This document shows positions 50,341 to 59,465 of a stretch of 64,000 nucleotides of DNA, in pieces. The notes beneath the pieces were generated by a model. The model ran no database searches and had not been told where the DNA came from. It saw only the letters and a list, made by a program, of their open reading frames with translations. Position numbers and translations under genes: made by a program. The stretch's first letter is position 1, and the number at the start of each line of letters is the position of its first letter. The stretch is from assembly GCF_036311985.1 (NCBI RefSeq), contig NZ_JAZDCJ010000029.1; one strand, 5' to 3'. Source of the DNA: JAZDCJ01 sp036311985 (GTDB taxonomy: Bacteria > Actinomycetota > Actinomycetes > Actinomycetales > Micrococcaceae).

Positions 50341-51084
50341 GTGGCGAACTCCCCCTCGGGCGACTCCGCGCTGGACCGCCTCGTGCGGATCCTGACCTCC
50401 TTCGATGCCGCCCACCCCGGCCTCTCGATCGGCGCGCTCGCCCGTCGCGCGGACATCCCGCGCGCCACGACCTACCGGCTCGTCGACGAACTCGTCGAGC
50501 ACGGGCTCCTGGCCCGGGAGCCGGACGGATCGGTGCGGCTCGGGCTGCGGCTCTGGGAGCTCTCCAACCGCGCGTCCCCGGCGCGCGACCTGCGCCAGGT
50601 CGCCCTGCCGTACATGGAGGACATCAACCAGCTGCTGCGCCACAACACGCAGCTGGCCGTGCTGCACGAGGACGAGGTGCTGATCGTCGAGCGGCTCTCC
50701 CGCCCCGGCGCGGCCGTGAACCAGGCGCGCGTCGCGGGCCGCATGCCGGTGCTGCGCACCTCGATGGGCATGGCCCTGCTGGCCTTCTCCCCGCCGCACG
50801 CCGCGGACGGGTTCATCGAGCGCCACGCCGACGAGGTCGCGGCGCGCCACCCGGACATCCGCCGCGAGCTGGCCCGGATCCGGCTCGCCGGCCACGCCAC
50901 GTTCGACGGCTTCATCGACGAGGACACGACCGGGGCGGCGGTCCCCATCCTCGACGGCCGCGGGCAGGCCGTCGCCGTCCTCGCCGTCGTCGTGCCCCGC
51001 GGCTCCGAGCTGCTGCCGGCGGCCGTCATGGCGCTGCGCACCGCCGCCCGCGGCATCGCGCGCGAGCTGTCCGGGGAACGCTAG
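50341..51084 (+). CDS. IclR-family regulator
   Basis: A 247-residue regulator of the pca locus by position. The helix-turn-helix reads LDRLVRILTSFDAAHPGLSIGALA, then RRADIPRATTYRLVDELVEHGLLA, and the effector domain has VLHEDEVLIVERLSRPG and LRTSMGMALLAF. It is less like PcaR than the 45343 gene, so it may respond to a different intermediate or control pobA. AAGGAGG at 50329-50335 is five bases before the GTG. The stop shares CTAG with the convergent hydrolase gene. Confidence 0.88.
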   Translation: MANSPSGDSALDRLVRILTSFDAAHPGLSIGALARRADIPRATTYRLVDELVEHGLLAREPDGSVRLGLRLWELSNRASPARDLRQVALPYMEDINQLLRHNTQLAVLHEDEVLIVERLSRPGAAVNQARVAGRMPVLRTSMGMALLAFSPPHAADGFIERHADEVAARHPDIRRELARIRLAGHATFDGFIDEDTTGAAVPILDGRGQAVAVLAVVVPRGSELLPAAVMALRTAARGIARELSGER

Positions 51085-52115
51085 GCGCCGCCCTCGTCCG
51101 CCGCGGCGAAGTACGCGTCGACCGCGTCGTCCAGCACGGCCGCGACGGGCCAGGCACCCTCGCTGCTGTTGCCCAGCACGCTCGCGGTGATGCGCGCCGC
51201 GGGGAGGTGGGTCGAGCGGAAGGAGGCCCCGGCGTCGTACCCCTCGAGCACGAGCGCGGGGTGCCGGGCGTGCAGGAAGAACCCCATCCCGGCCCGCAGC
51301 CCCTCTTCCGGCACGTCGTGGCGGGGCCGGGTCATCTCCTGGACCGTCGCGGGCGAGACGATCCGCCCCTCGACGACGGCGAGCCAGAAGCGGTGCAGAT
51401 CCGCAGCGGTCGTGAACGCCCCGCCGTCGCCGTTGCCGAGCACGGGCAGGTGCAGGGTGTTCACGACGTCGCCCTCGTCATAGACGTAGCCGTACGCCGC
51501 GTCGGCCGGCAGGGCGTTGAGCGGAGGGAAGCCCGTCCGCTCCAGGCCCGCCGGATCCAGGACGAGCCGGCGGATCAGCGAGTGGTAGCCCTCGCCCCCG
51601 ACGCGCTCGAGGAGCACGGCCAGGACCATGTAGCCGCCGTTGCAATAGGTGAAGCGCTCCCCCGGCGCGGACGCCTGCGGGTAGCCGTCGAGCAGGGGCA
51701 GGAACGCGGCCGCGCTCGTGAGCGTGTGCACGGGGGCGCTCAGCACGAAGTCGTCGACGTCCCAGTCCGCCTCCTCGTCGAGGTAGTCACCGATCCCGGA
51801 CGTGTGGGTGAGCAGGTGCTCGACCGTGACGGCGTCGTCGATGAGCGGCAGGTCATCGCCGAGGAGCTCCCGCACGCGCTGGTCCAGGCGGAGCCGGCCG
51901 CCCTCGACGAGCCGCATGACGGCCAGGGCCGTGAACGCCTTGCTACCGCTCGCGATCCCGATCCGGGCGTCGGCCGTCATCGGCACGCCGAGCGCGCGGT
52001 GGAGGTGGCCGGCGCAGCGCTCGAGCGTGCGCACGCCGCCCTCGTCGACGGCGACGACGCCCGTGAAGGAGTTCCTGGCGATGGCCGCCTCGAGGGCGGC
52101 GGGATCGACGTGCAT
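51081..52115 (-). CDS. Serine hydrolase of the class C beta-lactamase family
   Basis: A penicillin-binding-protein-like hydrolase of 344 residues. The SxxK motif is in GIASGSKAFTALAV, the second motif is YCN in FTYCNGGYMVLAVL, and LLTHTSGIGDYLDEE is the family segment between them. No signal peptide, so it is probably cytoplasmic, an esterase or peptidase rather than a true beta-lactamase. AGGAGG is five bases before the ATG at 52115. It lies between the IclR gene and pobA on the opposite strand and has no clear role in aromatic catabolism. Confidence 0.85.
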   Translation of the reverse strand: MHVDPAALEAAIARNSFTGVVAVDEGGVRTLERCAGHLHRALGVPMTADARIGIASGSKAFTALAVMRLVEGGRLRLDQRVRELLGDDLPLIDDAVTVEHLLTHTSGIGDYLDEEADWDVDDFVLSAPVHTLTSAAAFLPLLDGYPQASAPGERFTYCNGGYMVLAVLLERVGGEGYHSLIRRLVLDPAGLERTGFPPLNALPADAAYGYVYDEGDVVNTLHLPVLGNGDGGAFTTAADLHRFWLAVVEGRIVSPATVQEMTRPRHDVPEEGLRAGMGFFLHARHPALVLEGYDAGASFRSTHLPAARITASVLGNSSEGAWPVAAVLDDAVDAYFAAADEGGA

Positions 52116-52313
52116 CACGGCCTCCTGCCGGCGCTGGTGGTGCGGACTCTACCCCGGGAGGGGCGGCGGGCACAGTGACGGATGCCGGGCCGTCGTCCCA
52201 ATCAATGAGACCGTCCGGGACGGGCCGGGGTGGCCCGGGACACACTGGTTGCGGGCCGCCGCGGCGCATCGAGGCACCGCCGGCCCCCGAAGACTTTCCA
52301 GGAGGCCCACGCC

Positions 52314-53522
52314 ATGGCGGCACCACGCACCACGCTGACGACGCGCGTCGGCATCGTCGGCGGCGGACCGGCGGGGCTCATGCTCTCCCACCTGCTCTCC
52401 CGCGCCGGGATCGAGAACGTCGTCGTCGAGTCCCGGGAGCGCGACGACATCGCCACGACCCACCGGGCCGGCATCCTCGAATCCGGTTCCGTGCGGCTGC
52501 TCGCCGAATCCGGCGTCGGGGGGCGCGTCCTGGACCAGGGCGACGAACACGCCGGGATCGACCTGCGTTTCAACGGCGAGTCCCACCCGCTGGACTTCAA
52601 GGACCTCGTCGACGCGACCGTGACCCTCTACGCCCAGAACGAGGTCTTCGCGGACCTCGCCGCGGCCCGGGAGCGCGACGGCGGCGACGTCCGCTACGGC
52701 GCCCGGGTCACCGCCCTGTTCGATCTGGAGTCCACGGCCCCGTCCCTGCACTTCACCGACCGCGACGGGGCGGAGTTCGAGCTCCGCTGCGACGTCGTCG
52801 TCGGCGCCGACGGCTCCCGGAGCTTCTGCCGCCGCGCCATCCCGCACGCCTGCGACTTCAAGGCCGAATACCCCTTCGCCTGGTTCGGCATCCTCACCGA
52901 GGCCCCCAAGAGCGCCCCGGAACTGGTCTACGCCAACTCGCCCCACGGCTTCGCCCTGATCAGCCAGCGCAGCGAGACCGTGCAGCGCATGTACTTCCAA
53001 TGCGATCCGGGCGAGGACGTCGACGCCTGGAGCGAGGACCGCATCTGGTCCGAGCTGCAGCGCCGCGTCGACGGCCCCGACGGCTTCGAGCTGAAGACCG
53101 GCCCCATCTTCGACAAGACCGTGCTCGGCTTCCGCTCCTACGTCCGCGAACCGCTCGGCCACGGCCGCCTGTTCCTGGCCGGCGACGCCGGGCACACCGT
53201 GCCCCCGACCGGCGCCAAGGGACTGAACCTGGCCCTCGCCGACGTCGAGGTGCTCTTCGAGGCCCTCGACTCCTTCTACTCCACCGGCAACGACGCGCTG
53301 CTGGCGGCCTACTCGGACACCGCCCTACGGCGGGTCTGGAAGGCGCAGAACTTCTCCGCGTGGATGACCAACATGCTGCACACCCCCGCCGGGGGAGATC
53401 CGTTCGCGGCCAAGCGCGCGCTCGGCGAGCTCGAGACCGTCACGTCCTCCCGCTTCGGCCGGCAGTACCTGGCCGAGTCCTACACCGGCTGGCCCCACGC
53501 CCCGGCGTCGTCCTCCCGCTAG
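52314..53522 (+). CDS. pobA: 4-Hydroxybenzoate 3-monooxygenase
   Basis: Hydroxylates 4-hydroxybenzoate to protocatechuate with FAD, NAD(P)H and oxygen. The 402-residue protein has VGIVGGGPAGLMLSHLLSRAG (FAD), VVVGADGSRSFCRRAIP (the DG motif that also touches NADPH) and FLAGDAGHTVPPTGAKGLN. Other PobA features are THRAGILESGSVRLL and the C-terminal YTGWP. AGGAGG at 52300-52305 supports the ATG at 52314. It heads pobA-pcaHGBDC. The 195-bp upstream spacer should hold the promoter. Confidence 0.95.
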   Translation: MAAPRTTLTTRVGIVGGGPAGLMLSHLLSRAGIENVVVESRERDDIATTHRAGILESGSVRLLAESGVGGRVLDQGDEHAGIDLRFNGESHPLDFKDLVDATVTLYAQNEVFADLAAARERDGGDVRYGARVTALFDLESTAPSLHFTDRDGAEFELRCDVVVGADGSRSFCRRAIPHACDFKAEYPFAWFGILTEAPKSAPELVYANSPHGFALISQRSETVQRMYFQCDPGEDVDAWSEDRIWSELQRRVDGPDGFELKTGPIFDKTVLGFRSYVREPLGHGRLFLAGDAGHTVPPTGAKGLNLALADVEVLFEALDSFYSTGNDALLAAYSDTALRRVWKAQNFSAWMTNMLHTPAGGDPFAAKRALGELETVTSSRFGRQYLAESYTGWPHAPASSSR

Positions 53523-53567
53523 ACCACCACCCACCACACCAAGCACCCCACCCGAAAGGAGCGCTCG

Positions 53568-54401
53568 ATGGCCACCACCGACACCGGCAACGAGACGTTC
53601 GCGAACAGCCACGTGCTGGACCCGGCCGCCTCGACGGCCTCGCAGGAGCAGATCAACGAGGAGATCTCCGCCCTCCACGGCGCCTACCGCGATTCCGTCG
53701 CGGCGGGCGGCGAAGAGGAGACGCAGCCGCGGATCGACTTCGCCCCGTACCGCAGCTCCCTGCTGCGCCACCCGACCAAGAGCCTGCACCACGCCGACCC
53801 GGAGACGATCGAGCTCCACAGCCCGGCGTTCGGCCAGCGCGACGTGCACGTCCTCGAATCGGACCTGACCATCCAGCACAACGGCGAGCCGATCGGCGAG
53901 CGCATCGTCGTCACGGGCCGCGTCCTCGACGGCGACGGCCGCCCGGTCCGCAACCAGCTGATCGAGGTCTGGCAGGCCAACGCCGCGGGCCGCTACGTGC
54001 ACAAGCGGGACCAGCACCCGGCCCCGATCGACCCGAACTTCACGGGCGTGGGCCGTGCCATCACGGGCGAGAACGGCGAGTACACGTTCACGACCATCAA
54101 GCCGGCCCCGTACCCGTGGAAGAACCACCACAACGCGTGGCGCCCGGCGCACATCCACTTCTCGCTCTTCGGCACCGACTTCACGCAGCGCATGATCACC
54201 CAGATGTACTTCCCGGGCGATCCGCTGTTCAGCCTGGACCCGATCTACCAGTCGATCCAGGACCAGAAGGCCCGCGACCGGCTCGTGGCCGTCTACGACC
54301 ACTCGGTGACGAGCCACGAATGGGCCACCGGATACCGCTGGGACATCGTGCTCACGGGCAGCAACCGCACCTGGATGGAAGACGAAGAGGGGGACCACTA
54401 G
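53568..54401 (+). CDS. pcaH: Protocatechuate 3,4-dioxygenase, beta subunit
   Basis: Carries the catalytic non-haem Fe(III) for intradiol cleavage of protocatechuate. The 277-residue protein has the four ligands expected of PcaH: a Tyr in AAGRYVHKRD, a Tyr in APYPWKN, and the His pair in RPAHIHFSLFG. The N-terminal 60 residues are an extension (SQEQINEEISALHGAYRD) present in actinobacterial forms. AAGGAG precedes the ATG. pcaG follows after two bases. Confidence 0.96.
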   Translation: MATTDTGNETFANSHVLDPAASTASQEQINEEISALHGAYRDSVAAGGEEETQPRIDFAPYRSSLLRHPTKSLHHADPETIELHSPAFGQRDVHVLESDLTIQHNGEPIGERIVVTGRVLDGDGRPVRNQLIEVWQANAAGRYVHKRDQHPAPIDPNFTGVGRAITGENGEYTFTTIKPAPYPWKNHHNAWRPAHIHFSLFGTDFTQRMITQMYFPGDPLFSLDPIYQSIQDQKARDRLVAVYDHSVTSHEWATGYRWDIVLTGSNRTWMEDEEGDH

Positions 54402-54403
54402 AG

Positions 54404-54982
54404 ATGGCACAGGCACCTGAACTGAAGCTCGTTCCGACGCCGGGGCAGACCGTGGGCCCGTTCTTCGGCTACGCCCTGCCCTTCGAGAAGGGCGGCGAGC
54501 TGCTGCACCCGGGCCACCCGCGCGCGGTACGCCTCTACGGCGACGTCACCGACGGCAACGGCGATCCGATCCCGGACGCGCTGCTGGAGATCTGGCAGGC
54601 GGACGAGGACGGCAACGTCCCGGCCGAGACCGGATCGCTGGTCCGCGACGGCTATACCTTCACCGGCTGGGGCCGCGTCCCCGTGGACAACCTGGGCCGC
54701 TACACCTTCACCACGGTCAACCCGGGGCCGAGCGAGCCCGGCAAGGCGCCGTTCATCCTGCTCACCGTGTTCGCGCGCGGCCTGATGAACCGCCTGTTCA
54801 CGCGGATCTACCTGCCGGAGGACGCCAAGGCCCTCGCGGCCGACCCCCTGCTCTCCTCGCTCGACGACGCCGCCCGGGACAGCCTGATCGCCACGCGCGA
54901 GGCGGACGGGAGCCTGCGCTTCGACGTGCGCCTGCAGGGCGAGGGCGAGACGGCGTTCCTGCAGTACCCGCGGCTGTCCTAG
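54404..54982 (+). CDS. pcaG: Protocatechuate 3,4-dioxygenase, alpha subunit
   Basis: Partner of PcaH in the dioxygenase. The 192-residue protein starts TPGQTVGPFFGYALPFEKGG, a PcaG signature, and has LEIWQADEDGNVP and ARGLMNRLFTRIYLPED. It lacks the iron-binding His pair, as alpha subunits do. The ATG is two bases after the pcaH stop, so the two should be made together. Confidence 0.95.
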   Translation: MAQAPELKLVPTPGQTVGPFFGYALPFEKGGELLHPGHPRAVRLYGDVTDGNGDPIPDALLEIWQADEDGNVPAETGSLVRDGYTFTGWGRVPVDNLGRYTFTTVNPGPSEPGKAPFILLTVFARGLMNRLFTRIYLPEDAKALAADPLLSSLDDAARDSLIATREADGSLRFDVRLQGEGETAFLQYPRLS

Positions 54983-55026
54983 CCCGGAGCCGGGACGCCG
55001 TTGACACTGCTAGCTTGTGGAGCATG

Positions 55027-56436
55027 ATGACCAGTACCGACTACGGACTGCTGAACCCCGCCTGGGCGGGCACCGCCGTCGCCGCGGCGACGGATGACGC
55101 CGCGCTGGTCCAGGCGCTCCTCGACGTCGAGGCCGCATGGGTCGCGGTGCTCGAGGACGCGGGGCTCTGCCCGGCGGGGACCGCCGACGCGGTGGACGCG
55201 GCGGCCGACGCCTCGCTCTACGACGCGGCGTCGCTCGCGGCGCGCACGGCCGACGGCGGCAACGTCCTCATCCCCCTCCTCGGGGACCTGCGGGCGGAAC
55301 TGAAGGCGGCCGGAGCTCCGGGCGCCGCGGCCGTTGTCCACCGCGGCGCCACGAGCCAGGACATCATCGACACCGCGCTCATGCTGCTCGCCGTCCGCGC
55401 GGGCGGGGTGCTGCGGGCGGACGTCCGGCGCTCCGCGGACGCCCTCGCGCGGCTCGCGGACGCGCACCGCGGCACGCTGTGCGTCGCGCGCTCGCTCACC
55501 CAGCACGCCCTGCCGGGCACGTTCGGGCTGCGGGCCGCGAACTGGCTGTCCGGCGTCGTGGAGGCGGGGCGGCGGCTCGAGTCCGCGCTCGACGCGGCGC
55601 CGCTGCAGTGGGGCGGGGCCGTGGGGACGCTCGCCTCGCTGACGGACTCGCTCGCGTCCGCGGGGTACGACGCCGGGGCCCGGGTCCCGGAGCTGACCGG
55701 CGCCCTGGCGGCGCAGCTGGGCCTCGCGGATCCGGGCGCGCCGTGGCACACGAACCGGCTCCCGCTGACGGGGCTCGGCGCCTCGCTCGCGGATGTGTGC
55801 GCGGCGGCCGGCAAGGTGGCCGCCGACGTCCTGCTGCTGGCCCGGCCCGAGCTCGCCGAGCTCACCGAACCCCGCGAGGCCGGCAAGGGCGGCTCCTCGG
55901 CCATGCCGCAGAAGCAGAACCCCGTGCTCTCGGTGCTCATCAAGCAGGCCGCGCTCGCCGCGCCGCAGCACGCCGCCCAGCTGTTCCTCGCCGCCGGCAC
56001 CGCGGTGGACGAGCGCCCCGACGGCGCCTGGCACGCCGAGTGGGCCGCGCTGCGCGAGCTGCTGCGACTGGCCGGCGGGTCCGCCGCGAAGCTCGCCTCC
56101 CTCGCCGAGGGCCTCGGCGTCCACCCCGAGGCCATGGCGCGCAACGCGGCCCTGTCCGGGGACCTCCTCGTCTCCGAACGGCTCATGGCGCGGCTCGCCC
56201 CCGCCCTCGGGAAGGGGGACGCGGCCGCGGGCAAGGCCCGGATCCAGGCCGCCGTGCGGGACTCCCTCGGCGGCGGGGGCGAACTGCGGGAGCTGCTACG
56301 GGCCGGACTCCCGGACGGGGCGATGGATCCCGCGGACTTCGACGCGCTCTTCCACCCGTCCGGCTACCTCGGCCAGGCGGACGCCTTCATCGACGCCGCC
56401 CTGGCACGCCACCGACACCTCCGGAAGGAATCATGA
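55027..56436 (+). CDS. pcaB: 3-Carboxy-cis,cis-muconate cycloisomerase
   Basis: Turns the ring-cleavage product into gamma-carboxymuconolactone. The 469-residue protein is of the fumarase/adenylosuccinate-lyase superfamily: VVHRGATSQDIIDTALML and the signature loop GKGGSSAMPQKQNPVL, with the catalytic Ser in GSSAM. ATGs at 55024 and 55027 are both possible; GGAG at 55019 suits the second. TTGACA at 55001 might be part of an internal promoter, but no matching -10 is clear. The end overlaps pcaD as ATGA. Confidence 0.93.
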   Translation: MTSTDYGLLNPAWAGTAVAAATDDAALVQALLDVEAAWVAVLEDAGLCPAGTADAVDAAADASLYDAASLAARTADGGNVLIPLLGDLRAELKAAGAPGAAAVVHRGATSQDIIDTALMLLAVRAGGVLRADVRRSADALARLADAHRGTLCVARSLTQHALPGTFGLRAANWLSGVVEAGRRLESALDAAPLQWGGAVGTLASLTDSLASAGYDAGARVPELTGALAAQLGLADPGAPWHTNRLPLTGLGASLADVCAAAGKVAADVLLLARPELAELTEPREAGKGGSSAMPQKQNPVLSVLIKQAALAAPQHAAQLFLAAGTAVDERPDGAWHAEWAALRELLRLAGGSAAKLASLAEGLGVHPEAMARNAALSGDLLVSERLMARLAPALGKGDAAAGKARIQAAVRDSLGGGGELRELLRAGLPDGAMDPADFDALFHPSGYLGQADAFIDAALARHRHLRKES

Positions 56437-57269
56437 CCGCACCACGGCTGCGCACCACCCACCTGAACCCGATCGCCGGCGGCGACCCGTCCGGCGCGCC
56501 CTCCGGCAGGCCCGCCCTGGTCCTGGGCCCCTCGCTCGGCACGGGGGCCGTGGCGCTGTGGGGGCCGATCGCGCCCCTGCTCGCCCCGCACTTCGAGCTC
56601 TTCGCGTGGGACCTGCCGGGCCACGGCGGGGCCGCGCCGAGCACGGAGCCCTTCACGCTCGCCGAGCTCGCCTCCGCCGTCGTCGCCGCGGCCGGGGCGC
56701 TGCGGGAAGAGGGGCGGATCGATCCCGCGCTCCCCGTCCACTACGCCGGGGTTTCCATCGGCGGCGCCACGGGCGTGCAGCTCGGGCACGACCATCCGGG
56801 CTTCTTCTCCCGGATCTCCGTCATCTGCTCCGCCGCGAAGATCGGCACGCCCGAGGCCTGGACAGAGCGCGCGGAGCTCGTCGCGCGGGCCGGGACGCCG
56901 ACCATGGTGGTCGGATCGGCGCAGCGCTGGTTCGCCCCCGGCTTCATCGAGGCGAACCCCGTGGTCTCCACCAACCTCCTGCACACCCTGCAGGACGCGG
57001 ACCGCTTCTCCTACGCCCACGCGTGCGGGGCCCTCGCCGGCTTCGACCTGCGCGACGGGCTCGGTGCCATCACCGATCCGCTGCTCGCGATCGCCGGCGC
57101 GCACGACTCCGTCTGCCCGCCCGCCGACGCCGAGGCCCTGGCGGCCGGCGTTGCGGACGGACGCTCCGCCGTCGTACCCTCCGCCGCGCACCTGGCGCCG
57201 GCCGAGGATCCCGAGGCGACCGCCCGACTGCTCATCGACTTCTTCACCCAGGAGGACCCCCGTGGCTGA
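56433..57269 (+). CDS. pcaD: 3-Oxoadipate enol-lactonase
   Basis: Opens 3-oxoadipate enol-lactone to 3-oxoadipate. The 278-residue alpha/beta hydrolase has the nucleophile Ser in YAGVSIGGATGVQLG, the Asp in AGAHDSVCPPADA and the His in SAAHLAPAEDP. The GPSLGTG oxyanion segment is also typical of PcaD. AAGGAA lies before the ATG, which overlaps the pcaB stop (56433-56436). The last eight bases overlap pcaC; in many actinomycetes the two are one fused protein (PcaL), but here each has its own stop and start. Confidence 0.92.
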   Translation: MTAPRLRTTHLNPIAGGDPSGAPSGRPALVLGPSLGTGAVALWGPIAPLLAPHFELFAWDLPGHGGAAPSTEPFTLAELASAVVAAAGALREEGRIDPALPVHYAGVSIGGATGVQLGHDHPGFFSRISVICSAAKIGTPEAWTERAELVARAGTPTMVVGSAQRWFAPGFIEANPVVSTNLLHTLQDADRFSYAHACGALAGFDLRDGLGAITDPLLAIAGAHDSVCPPADAEALAAGVADGRSAVVPSAAHLAPAEDPEATARLLIDFFTQEDPRG

Positions 57270-57657
57270 ATCGACCCGCCTGCCCGGCGACCCGTACGAC
57301 GACGGCATGGTGGTGCGCCGCCAGGTCCTCGGCGACGCCCACGTCGACCGCGCGAACACCAACACGAGCCCTTTCACCGAGGAGTTCCAGGAGATGATCA
57401 CCCGCTACGCGTGGGGCACCATCTGGACCCGCCCGGGGCTCGAGCGCACGACGCGCTCGGCGATCACCCTGACCGCGATGATCGCCGGCGGCTACTGGGA
57501 GGAGCTCGAGATGCACGTCCACGCCGCCCTGCGCAACGGCATGAGCCCCGATGAGATCAAGGAGGTGTTCCTGCAATCGGCCATCTACTGCTCGGTGCCG
57601 GCGGCGAACGTGGCCTTCAAGATCGGGCAGAAGGTCCTGGCCGAGTACGAGGACTGA
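57262..57657 (+). CDS. pcaC: 4-Carboxymuconolactone decarboxylase
   Basis: Decarboxylates 4-carboxymuconolactone to the enol-lactone used by PcaD. The 131-residue protein has the CMD pattern: RRQVLGDAHVDRANTN, RYAWGTIWTRPGLERTTRS, and HVHAALRNGMSPDEIKEV, with the conserved catalytic His. Its GTG has AGGAGG seven bases upstream inside pcaD. It is the last recognised pca gene on this strand. Confidence 0.94.
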   Translation: MAESTRLPGDPYDDGMVVRRQVLGDAHVDRANTNTSPFTEEFQEMITRYAWGTIWTRPGLERTTRSAITLTAMIAGGYWEELEMHVHAALRNGMSPDEIKEVFLQSAIYCSVPAANVAFKIGQKVLAEYED

Positions 57658-57711
57658 GCCCGGGGCCCGGGCACCGGCGGCGGGAGCGAACCGTGCGGTA
57701 GCGTCGTGGGC

Positions 57712-58764
57712 ATGAGCGAGCACGTCCTGACGAGCACCGGAGCCGGCCTGGGCCTGATCACCCTGAACCGGCCCGAGAAGATCAATGCCCTGACCCGCCC
57801 GATGGTGGCCGCGGTCGGCGCGGCCCTGGACGCCTGGCGGGAGGACCCCGCGGTGCGGATCGTCGTGCTGCGCGGCGCCGGCGAGCGCGGCTTCTGCGCC
57901 GGCGGCGACATCAAGTGCTTCTACGAGTCCATCGTCGCGGACCGCCACCAGGACTTCCTGGACTTCCTGGCCGAGGAATTCGCGGTGGACCACGCGATCG
58001 CCACCTACCCGAAGCCCGTCGTCGCGTTCATGGACGGGCTGTGCATGGGCGGCGGCGTTGGCCTGGCCGGGCACGCCTCCGTCCGGATCGTCACGCCGCG
58101 CTCGAAGGTCGGCATGCCGGAGACGCGGATCGGCTACTCCCCCGACGTCGGCGGCACGCACCTCCTGGGGTTGGCGCCCGGACACCTCGGCGAGTACTTC
58201 GCCCTGACGGCCGGGACGATGGGCGCCGCGGACGCGATCCACGCCGGCTTCGCCGACTTCTGCGTCGCCGAGGACGCGCTCGGGGACGTCCTGGACGCGC
58301 TGCCGGATCTCGCGGGGCTGCCCGCGGAGGACCTCGCGGCGGCCTTCGAAGTCATGCACGGATCCCCGGCGCCCGCGGACACGGGGACCTCGCTCCTGGC
58401 GCAGCCGTGGATCGACGCCGCCTTCGCCGGGCGCACCGTCGCGGACATCCTCGCCTCGCTGGATTCGCTTCCCCACCGCGGCGCCGCGGACGCGGCCCGG
58501 GCCGTCCGATCGGTGTCCCCGCTCGCGGCCGAGACGGCGCTGCAGGCGGTCCGCGCCGCCCGCGCGGCCGACCACCTGCCGGAGGCGTTCGACCGCGAGC
58601 TGCGGCTCGCCGCGTTCCTCATGGACCATCCGGACCTGCCCGAGGGGATCCGCGCCCAGGTGATCGACAAGGACCGCAACCCGCACTGGTCCCCCGCCGA
58701 CCCGGCGGACGTGGACCGCGAGGCGATCTCCGGCGTCGTCCTCGGCGCGGCCGCGGACGGCTAG
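57712..58764 (+). CDS. 3-Hydroxyisobutyryl-CoA hydrolase-like crotonase
   Basis: A 350-residue crotonase-fold protein. FCAGGDIKCFYES and GGGVGLAGHASVRI hold the oxyanion hole, and VGMPETRIGYSPDVGGTHLL is the mark of 3-hydroxyisobutyryl-CoA hydrolases, used in valine breakdown; its Glu is catalytic there. The length also fits that subgroup rather than enoyl-CoA hydratases. It may be a stand-alone gene behind the pca operon, 54 bp from pcaC. Its stop shares CTAG with the convergent deaminase gene. Confidence 0.85.
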   Translation: MSEHVLTSTGAGLGLITLNRPEKINALTRPMVAAVGAALDAWREDPAVRIVVLRGAGERGFCAGGDIKCFYESIVADRHQDFLDFLAEEFAVDHAIATYPKPVVAFMDGLCMGGGVGLAGHASVRIVTPRSKVGMPETRIGYSPDVGGTHLLGLAPGHLGEYFALTAGTMGAADAIHAGFADFCVAEDALGDVLDALPDLAGLPAEDLAAAFEVMHGSPAPADTGTSLLAQPWIDAAFAGRTVADILASLDSLPHRGAADAARAVRSVSPLAAETALQAVRAARAADHLPEAFDRELRLAAFLMDHPDLPEGIRAQVIDKDRNPHWSPADPADVDREAISGVVLGAAADG

Positions 58765-59420
58765 GCCCCGCGCGCGTTGTAGACCGTCGCGGTCCCCGAT
58801 TGCGTGAGGCGGCGGAACTCGCCGAAGACGCCGAGGGACTCCTCGCGCAGGATCCCGCCGCGCACCGCGATGCCGCGGGCCTCGAGCTCGGCCTCCCAGC
58901 GCGCGGGGATCGGCCCCTCGTCGAAGCCCGTGAGCGCCTCCACCTCGCCGCTTCCGACGGCGTACTCGAGCTCGCGGACGCCGGACCAGATCACGGCGCC
59001 GAGGCACATCAGGCAGGGCTGGGCGTTGGTGGTCAGCGTGCGCCGGGCCCCGTCGGCCCCGAGGTCGCGCGCCCCCGCTGCCGCGTGGGCGAGCTGCAAC
59101 GCGACCACCTCGGCGTGCATCGCGGACAGTCCCGTGTCCATCACGAGGTTCACCCCGGCCGAGACCACACGGTGCTCCGGCCCCTCCGTCACGAGGGCGC
59201 CGAACGGACCGCCGTCGCCCTCGGCGATCGTGCGGGCGGCGAGGCGGCTGGCGAGCCGGATGCGGTCCTCGGGATCGGGCAGCAGCTCCGGGATCGCCTC
59301 GAGCTCCCGGCGCAGCCAGCCGGGGGCCTCGAGACGGAACGACGCCGGGAGGCCGGCTCCCGCGCGGGCCGGATCCACGGTGCCGGTCCCGTCCGTCGCC
59401 GCTCCGTCCGTCGTCGTCAT
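58761..59420 (-). CDS. Cytidine/deoxycytidylate deaminase-family protein
   Basis: A zinc-dependent deaminase of 219 residues. The catalytic HAE is in SAMHAEVVAL and the zinc Cys pair in AQPCLMCLGAVIWSG. The C-terminal IWSGVRELEYAVGSGEVEALTGFDEGP resembles guanine deaminase or TadA-like nucleoside deaminases; the substrate is unknown. An N-terminal extension of about 45 residues is Thr/Gly/Ala-rich then helical (WLRRELEAIPELLPD). GGGGAG lies about seven bases before the ATG. Confidence 0.83.
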   Translation of the reverse strand: MTTTDGAATDGTGTVDPARAGAGLPASFRLEAPGWLRRELEAIPELLPDPEDRIRLASRLAARTIAEGDGGPFGALVTEGPEHRVVSAGVNLVMDTGLSAMHAEVVALQLAHAAAGARDLGADGARRTLTTNAQPCLMCLGAVIWSGVRELEYAVGSGEVEALTGFDEGPIPARWEAELEARGIAVRGGILREESLGVFGEFRRLTQSGTATVYNARGA

Positions 59421-59465
59421 CGCCGCTCCCCTCGCCGTAGGGATCCAGCGTAGCCGCGGCGCGGC

